Positions 59,308 to 64,000 of a DNA stretch of 64,000 bases are shown here, in pieces. The translations under genes were made by a program, and so were the position numbers. Numbering within the stretch: the stretch's first letter is position 1; each line of letters opens with the position of its first letter. A model generated the notes under the pieces. The model had not been told where the DNA came from. It ran no database searches and saw only the letters and a program-made list of their open reading frames with translations. This DNA comes from Hemileia vastatrix (taxonomy: Eukaryota; Basidiomycota; Pucciniomycetes; Pucciniales; Zaghouaniaceae), in NCBI GenBank assembly GCA_030280995.1, contig JASXTE010000014.1, positions 28,552,150 through 28,616,149 on the forward strand. The letters run 5' to 3'.

Positions 59308-59637
59308 TTGACAATAGTCGATTCAGATGCTAGCAATTATGCTATAGCAGGGGTAATATCTCAATTCAATTCTGAAACAAAATTGTTTTATCCTGTTGCA
59401 TTTGAATCACACAAATTGGTCACAGCAGAATCAAATTATGAAATTCATGATAAATACTTACTAGCTATTATTCATTGTCTTAAAAAATGGTGTTCTTTTC
59501 TTCTCAGTCTAAATAGTTCTTTTCAAATACTAACTGATCATAATGCTTTGAAATACTTCATGTCTTCCAAAGTACTTACTAGAAATAAGGCTAGGTGGTC
59601 TGAGTTTTTATCTAAATTTTATTTTACTATTAACTAA
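59308..59637 (+). pseudogene. Z RNase H
   Basis: MTIVDSDASNYAIAGVISQF contains the first aspartate; ESHKLVTAESNYEIHDKYLL has the glutamate block and LTDHNALKYFM the next aspartate. The frame ends at 59637 where the LSR linker should begin. Confidence 0.8.
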
Positions 59638-59984
59638 GACCCAGGAAAAAATTGTGTAGTTCCAGATATTTTATCATGTTGGGGAAATGTTTTTCCTCAG
59701 TGGGGGGGGGATTTTCTGACAAGAATCTAGCAAATTTGAAGTCAATCCACAACAAATAAATGTTAAAAATTCATCAACTTAATTCAATGACAATAAAACC
59801 AATCCAAAATCCACCATCCATCATTTGAGAAGGTCAATCTATGGATGATTATTGTTTGGAGATTAAAGAAAAAAATACTCTCTAAGCAAAGAGCCAAGAG
59901 ATTAAGTATAGAATCAGGTATTTTAGTCTTCAAAGGTAGAGTAGTCATACCCAACAATAAAGATATAATGTTATAAATTTTTAA

Positions 59985-60960
59985 TAGTTGGCATTATTCT
60001 CCATTAGCTGGTCATTTTGGGGTTGATAAAACCTACCAGTTAATAGCAAGGGACTTCTTCTGGCCAGTAATGAACAGGGAAATAAAGGCCTATGTAAAAG
60101 CCTGTTATAAATGTAATAGGAACAAGGTACCTCAACATAGGAAGTATGGGTTGCTTCAACCACTTCTGATTCCCTCTAAACCATGGGAATAAATTTTGAT
60201 GGATTTTATTTCTCAATTACCTCCATCAGATAACTTTGATGCTATATTAGTCATATTTAATAGATTCTTTAAAATTTCTAATTTTATTAAAACTAATACT
60301 AGTGCAACCACAGAAGATTTATCTAAATTATTTTTGGAATTTTTATTTTCCAAAAATGGCTTACCCACTGATATTATTTTAGATAGAGAATCCCTGTTTG
60401 TCTCTGCTTTCTGGACTTAACTTTGTCAACAACTAAATATTACAAGGAATCTTTCCACTTCTTATTATCCTGAAAACAACAGGCAAACCAAAAGAATCAA
60501 CCAAATCCTCAAAAAATATCTTCTAATGTATGTCAACTACCAAAAAGGAAATTGGACCAAATGAGTACCATTGGCCAAATTTGCTTAAAACAACTTGACA
60601 CATTCCTTGACAAAAAAATCTCCTTTCAAAAAAATCTATGGAGGAAATCCTTGATTAAATCCAATTCATGTAGGAATTAATCATCCTTCTGAACATTATC
60701 TTCAAAACATTTCACAACTTCAAGGCAAACTACAATCTAACCTCAAGGTGGAAAATCAAAGATATAAGGAACAGGCCAACAAAAATTGACAATCTGCTCC
60801 ACCTTTTAAAGCCAGGCAATAAAGTATGGCTTGACTCTAAAAATATTCAAACAACTCAGAAATCAAGAAAATTATTTGAAAAGCGCTTGGGTCCATTTGA
60901 AATTGATGCAGAAATTCTAAAAATGCATATTGATTCAAGTTACATCTAAAATGGCAATCA
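59985..60960 (+). pseudogene. Z integrase
   Basis: PLAGHFGVDKTYQLIARDFF and CYKCNRNK make the zinc region. MDFISQLPPSDNFDAILVIF has the first aspartate, TDIILDRESLF the second. The glutamate motif reads NRQTKRINQ where the family has QTERVNQ, so the catalytic glutamate is a lysine. Stops at several points; FHISFLELAQEY near 60975 is the end of the C-terminal fold. Confidence 0.75.
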
Positions 60961-61051
60961 ATTCATCATGATTTTCACATATCTTTTCTGGAACTTGCTC
61001 AAGAATATACCCAGGCAAGAACCAACCTGTTAAGACCTAAGAAGGTGGACT

Positions 61052-61350
61052 ACCACTAGCGCTAACACTAGCCTAAGGTGGGACTGACTATTCTGGATGC
61101 AGCACTGAGACTAACTAAGACTGACTATGTTGGGACTTCTAACAGTGAGAGACGACAGGACTGACTATGCCATTTGTCAGTGAGACTAGAGAATAACTGG
61201 ATTACTAGATAAGTTTTCTGATGCGGAATGCTCCACAGCACTTGCCACATATAACCCCCTTATGAAATATCCACTCTTCTGCATCTTTAAAATGCATAGC
61301 ACCCGTAGTGCTCCTCCTCCCCACCTCTCATCAAAATCCTAAAATTACCC
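61052..61350 (-). repeat. Long direct repeat, left copy (probable LTR of W)
   Basis: ACCACTAGCGCTAACACTAG to about ATCCTAAAATTACCC, about 300 bp, repeated at 63531-63828 in the same orientation with roughly 10 per cent difference. Probably the 3' LTR of the minus-strand element W. Confidence 0.65.
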
Positions 61351-61359
61351 TCTCTTTTA

Positions 61360-61688
61360 CCTCATCTGTACCCTGCGCTCCTTCTTAAACTCCTTCAACC
61401 TTTACTTTGCATTCACCAAATTTTTCACTGGCTCCCAAGACCTACCTCTAACCCCATAACCTTTCCCCTATACACCCTCTCAGAAACAACTTTCTCCACT
61501 TCAAACTCCTCTTCATTTCCCACATAGATTGGCGCTGGTGGCTCCTCTGAGAATCCTGGAATTTTATCTCCATTATTATTTGTGAGAAATAAAATTTTGA
61601 AGACTGGATGTACTTGTCTCATTGAGATTTGTAGTTCCAGTTCATAGGCTGAGTCAGATACCTTGCATTTGACTTTGAATGGCCCCAC
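61360..61688 (-). pseudogene. W integrase C-terminus and chromodomain remnant
   Basis: MGPFKVKCKVSDSAYELELQ and MRQVHPVFKILFLTNNNG are the C-terminal fold; NEEEFEVEKVVSERVYRGKV opens the chromodomain. A frameshift follows, after which SWEPVKNLVNAK completes it. Confidence 0.75.
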
Positions 61689-61939
61689 TTTCTTGTGATC
61701 TAATTTAGCTCTGGGACGTAATGTGAAAAGGAGACTTGAGCTTAACTAAACCTTTTTACCTACCTGTATTCCACATTTCTGGGTCCTTCCTTGATTTTGA
61801 TGAAGCTCCATTGATTTTTGAGAAAATTTGAGAGCCACTTCAATTTCCTGATGTATAATCAATATTCTTTGGATCTGCTCTTCTGCTTCTGGAACTTGTA
61901 ACGTGGATGGGTACAAATTGAGAATGTTGGGTGATACCC

Positions 61940-62440
61940 TTAGTTAGCATAGAATGGTGACATGCCTGTTGCAGCGTATTCCCGCTTGTTGTATGAAAAT
62001 TCAGCTAATGGTAACAGCTGTACCCAATTATCTTGCTGATAGTTAATGAAATGGCACAAATAATTTTCAATTGCTTTATTCACTATCTCAGATTTTCTGT
62101 CAGTCTGTGGATGCCATGCTGTTGAAAAGATGGGCTTGATTTTCAGTTTCTCATACATTGCTTTCAGTAGCTTATAGTTAAAAGTATTTCCCCTATCTGA
62201 TACTCTACTTTCAGGTAATCCATGTAATTTCCAGAAATGTGCCACCATTAAGTCTGCAATTCATTCTGATGTAACCTTGGTAGTGGTGGGAACAAAGTCT
62301 GCCATCTTGGTGCAGCAGTCAACTACTGTGAAGATAGAATTGATTCCTCGTAACTTGGGTAACTCCACTATAAGATCATGAGTTCCTTCCATGGATGCTT
62401 TGCTATGCTTAATGGGGTTAGTGGTGTGATTATTGGGCTT
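61940..62440 (-). pseudogene. W integrase core
   Basis: SRVSDRGNTFNYKLLKAMYE has the second aspartate; HPQTDRKSEIVNKAIENYL has the glutamate; WVQLLPLAEFSYN follows. The upstream part with the first aspartate is readable only with a stop near 62250. Confidence 0.75.
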
Positions 62441-62618
62441 ATCTTGTTCCTCTGGAGAGAGTCACATGCTTCTAAATAGTGCTGGATATATGCCTTCATG
62501 GACTTCCAGTAAAAGTTGTGATTTAAAAGCTCCACAGTCTTCAGCTGTGCTGATTGGACAAAATTTTAAGACGAAGGAAGCCGGTGTAGAAAATTCTATA
62601 GTGCTAGCTGTAGGCCTT

Positions 62619-62760
62619 GACCAAGGGAGTTGGATAGAAACCAGAAAGAATAACCCCTGTCCCTTTAGAAAAAAAAGTGAGATTTACCTGTTGCAGCAAA
62701 TTGGAGATCTGTTTGCTAGACCCTCTAATTAAACACTCTTGACCTCTTTAAAAGTGAAGA
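62619..62760. repeat. Diverged copy of 57641-57780
   Basis: ACCAAGGGAGTTGGATAGAA, CCCCTGTCCCTTTAGA and GCAGCAAATTGGAGA correspond to the earlier copy. Function unknown; it may be LTR or leader sequence shared by two elements. Confidence 0.6.
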
Positions 62761-63225
62761 TAATAGTTCCAGGCAGACTACCAGAAAGAGTTGAAATGAA
62801 CAGTAATATATTCCAACAAAACACAAGCCAATGAGACAGTCAGGAACCCAGAGGAGATGAGTAAAGAGATAAGATGATTCCCTAAAAATCTTCCCACACA
62901 CACATCATACAGCCAGTGCACAGACCACCCCAGCCTAATCCTTGCCAAAAATAAAGCTCTCCCACCTTTCTACATGCATAAAAAATGCCTCTAAAGGCTT
63001 CCATGCACACAGGCGGGCAGGCCACCTGATGTAAAGATTACCGCTTAGAGGTGGGTGGGCCGCCCGACATTGGGATGGCTGCTTTTAGGCCTTTAAATGC
63101 CCAAAAACACCCAAAATCCCCCTCTAAAACAACAAAGCAACAGTAACTACATGTAGAAACAAGAAAACACCAATAAAAACACCATAACCCCAACTATACC
63201 CTACATTACAAATACCTAAAAATAT

Positions 63226-63486
63226 CACTATGCAATATAGGGGGTGGACTTGCTAGCAAGTCCCCAACCTGAACTCAGACAGAACTCAGATGGAACTCAG
63301 ACTGAACTCATAATATACTCATACTGAACTCTACTTGAAGACCCACCTAAAACTGCTCTGCTGAGTGGTGTTCATCCCTGATTGTATGGTTCCTTTGTCA
63401 ATAGCTCAATGTTTGTTCAATCTGTGGTGAATTTGAGTCCAAGGTTGTGGACTTGCTAACAAGTCCGCCCCCCGTATTGTGCGGTG
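63226..63486. mobile_element. 261-bp CACTA-type MITE, copy B
   Basis: Left end CACTATGCAATATAGGGGG, right end (minus strand) CACCGCACAATACGGGGGG, with GGACTTGCTAGCAAGTCC inside. TAT is duplicated at 63223-63225 and 63487-63489. Reverse-complement copy of 42855-43115 with the same length. Confidence 0.9.
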
Positions 63487-63530
63487 TATGCACTCCAAAG
63501 GCCTACCCAGGTTTGGATCACCACACCGGA

Positions 63531-63828
63531 TGACCACTAGCACTAACACTAGCCTAAGATGGTACTGAATATTCTGGATGCAGAAGTGAGACTAACTAAG
63601 ACTGACTATGTTGGGACTTACAACAGTGAAGAAAAACAGGACTGACTATGCCAATTGGCAGTGAGACTAGAGAATAACTGGATTACTAGATAAGTTGTCA
63701 GATGGGGAGTGCTCCACAGAACTTGCCCCATATAACCCCCTTATTCAATATCCACTCTTCCACCTCTTTACAATGAATAGAGCCCATAGCACTCCTCCTC
63801 CCCACCTCTCAACTAAGTCCTAAAACAA
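63531..63828 (-). repeat. Long direct repeat, right copy (probable LTR of W)
   Basis: ACCACTAGCACTAACACTAG to GTCCTAAAACAACCC; partner of 61052-61350. The neighbouring minus-strand TGGTGATCCAAACCTGG near 63510 could be a primer-binding site. Confidence 0.65.
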
Positions 63829-63837
63829 CCCCCTCCA

Positions 63838-64000
63838 GAACTGTTTGAAGTAGAAGAACATCTTGAGTGGGAAGTAAGTTGGATTCTTGATTCAAGAAGG
63901 CCCAAGGGGAAATTTCAATACCTTGTGGAATGGTGAGGCTACCTTGATGACTCAAATAAAACATTGTGGGAACCTTCCATCAATGTTTCAAACTGTCCTG
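63838..64000 (+). pseudogene. Chromodomain of chromovirus Z (runs off the window)
   Basis: EVEEHLEWEVSWILDSRRPK, then GKFQYLVEW, a stop, GYLDDSNKTLWEPS. This is a canonical chromodomain with one stop, continuing the plus-strand element Z after the W insertion. Confidence 0.8.

Larger units (their letters stand above)
58551..61040 (+). mobile_element. Chromovirus Z, truncated and split (rest at 63830)
   Basis: Plus-strand pol remnants in order: reverse transcriptase, RNase H, integrase, integrase C-terminus. The chromodomain that should follow is at 63838-64000, beyond element W. gag and protease are missing on the left. Confidence 0.7.
61050..63829 (-). mobile_element. Deleted retrotransposon W inserted in chromovirus Z
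   Basis: The element lies between the end of the Z integrase and the Z chromodomain. It has 300-bp direct repeats at both ends and an integrase plus chromodomain remnant on the minus strand, but no gag, protease or reverse transcriptase. It also contains the 261-bp MITE copy B. The exact ends and target duplication could not be fixed. Confidence 0.6.

Noticed and set aside
61052..63828. Exact five-base target duplication for element W
   Set aside because: Several alignments of the repeat ends were tried; none gave both TG/CA ends and a matching duplication.

Overview
The window is fungal nuclear DNA, AT-rich and almost entirely built of mobile elements. Spliceosomal introns of about 60-90 bp, a ten-exon DUF262 gene, chromodomain Ty3/Gypsy retrotransposons of a kind familiar from rust fungi, and a decayed TET/JBP-type dioxygenase gene all suggest a basidiomycete, most probably a rust fungus (Pucciniales). 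The species cannot be told from sequence alone.

Region 1 (about 160-29515) is one nested transposon pile. The outer layer is a PIF/Harbinger-like DNA transposon (590-29347). It has inverted GGGGGTATCAATG-type ends, a TAATA duplication on both sides, a transposase gene read rightward from its left end and a Myb/SANT-like accessory gene read leftward from its right end. A 9,701-bp CACTA-type transposon (1451-11151, duplication ACT) sits inside the transposase gene; taking it out with one ACT copy rejoins the two halves in frame. Its cargo is a satellite of about 608-bp units, each centred on a 44-46 bp palindrome, plus a TATGCATA minisatellite. Next come a broken TET/JBP-like gene and a chromovirus (13440-24607, duplication AAATC) that split a short minisatellite. 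Short internally deleted copies of the outer Harbinger-like element later jumped into the right LTR of that chromovirus.

Region 2 (29516-38532) is the least repetitive part. It holds three small inverted-repeat elements and the only gene that looks intact, a ten-exon gene for a DUF262 (GmrSD/ParB-like) protein at 34266-37458.

Region 3 (38533-64000) is again mobile DNA: an LTR fragment, two decayed divergent reading frames, a minus-strand retrotransposon X (about 42300-49310) broken by a 261-bp CACTA-type MITE, a minus-strand chromovirus Y (49325 to about 57508) apparently inserted in the 5' LTR of X, and a plus-strand chromovirus Z (58551-61040, chromodomain at 63838-64000) split by a deleted minus-strand element W that itself carries a second 261-bp MITE.

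The strongest result is the CACTA-type element with its palindromic satellite. Boundaries, target duplications and in-frame host junctions were read directly from the sequence. Superfamily names rest on recognised motifs, not on a search.
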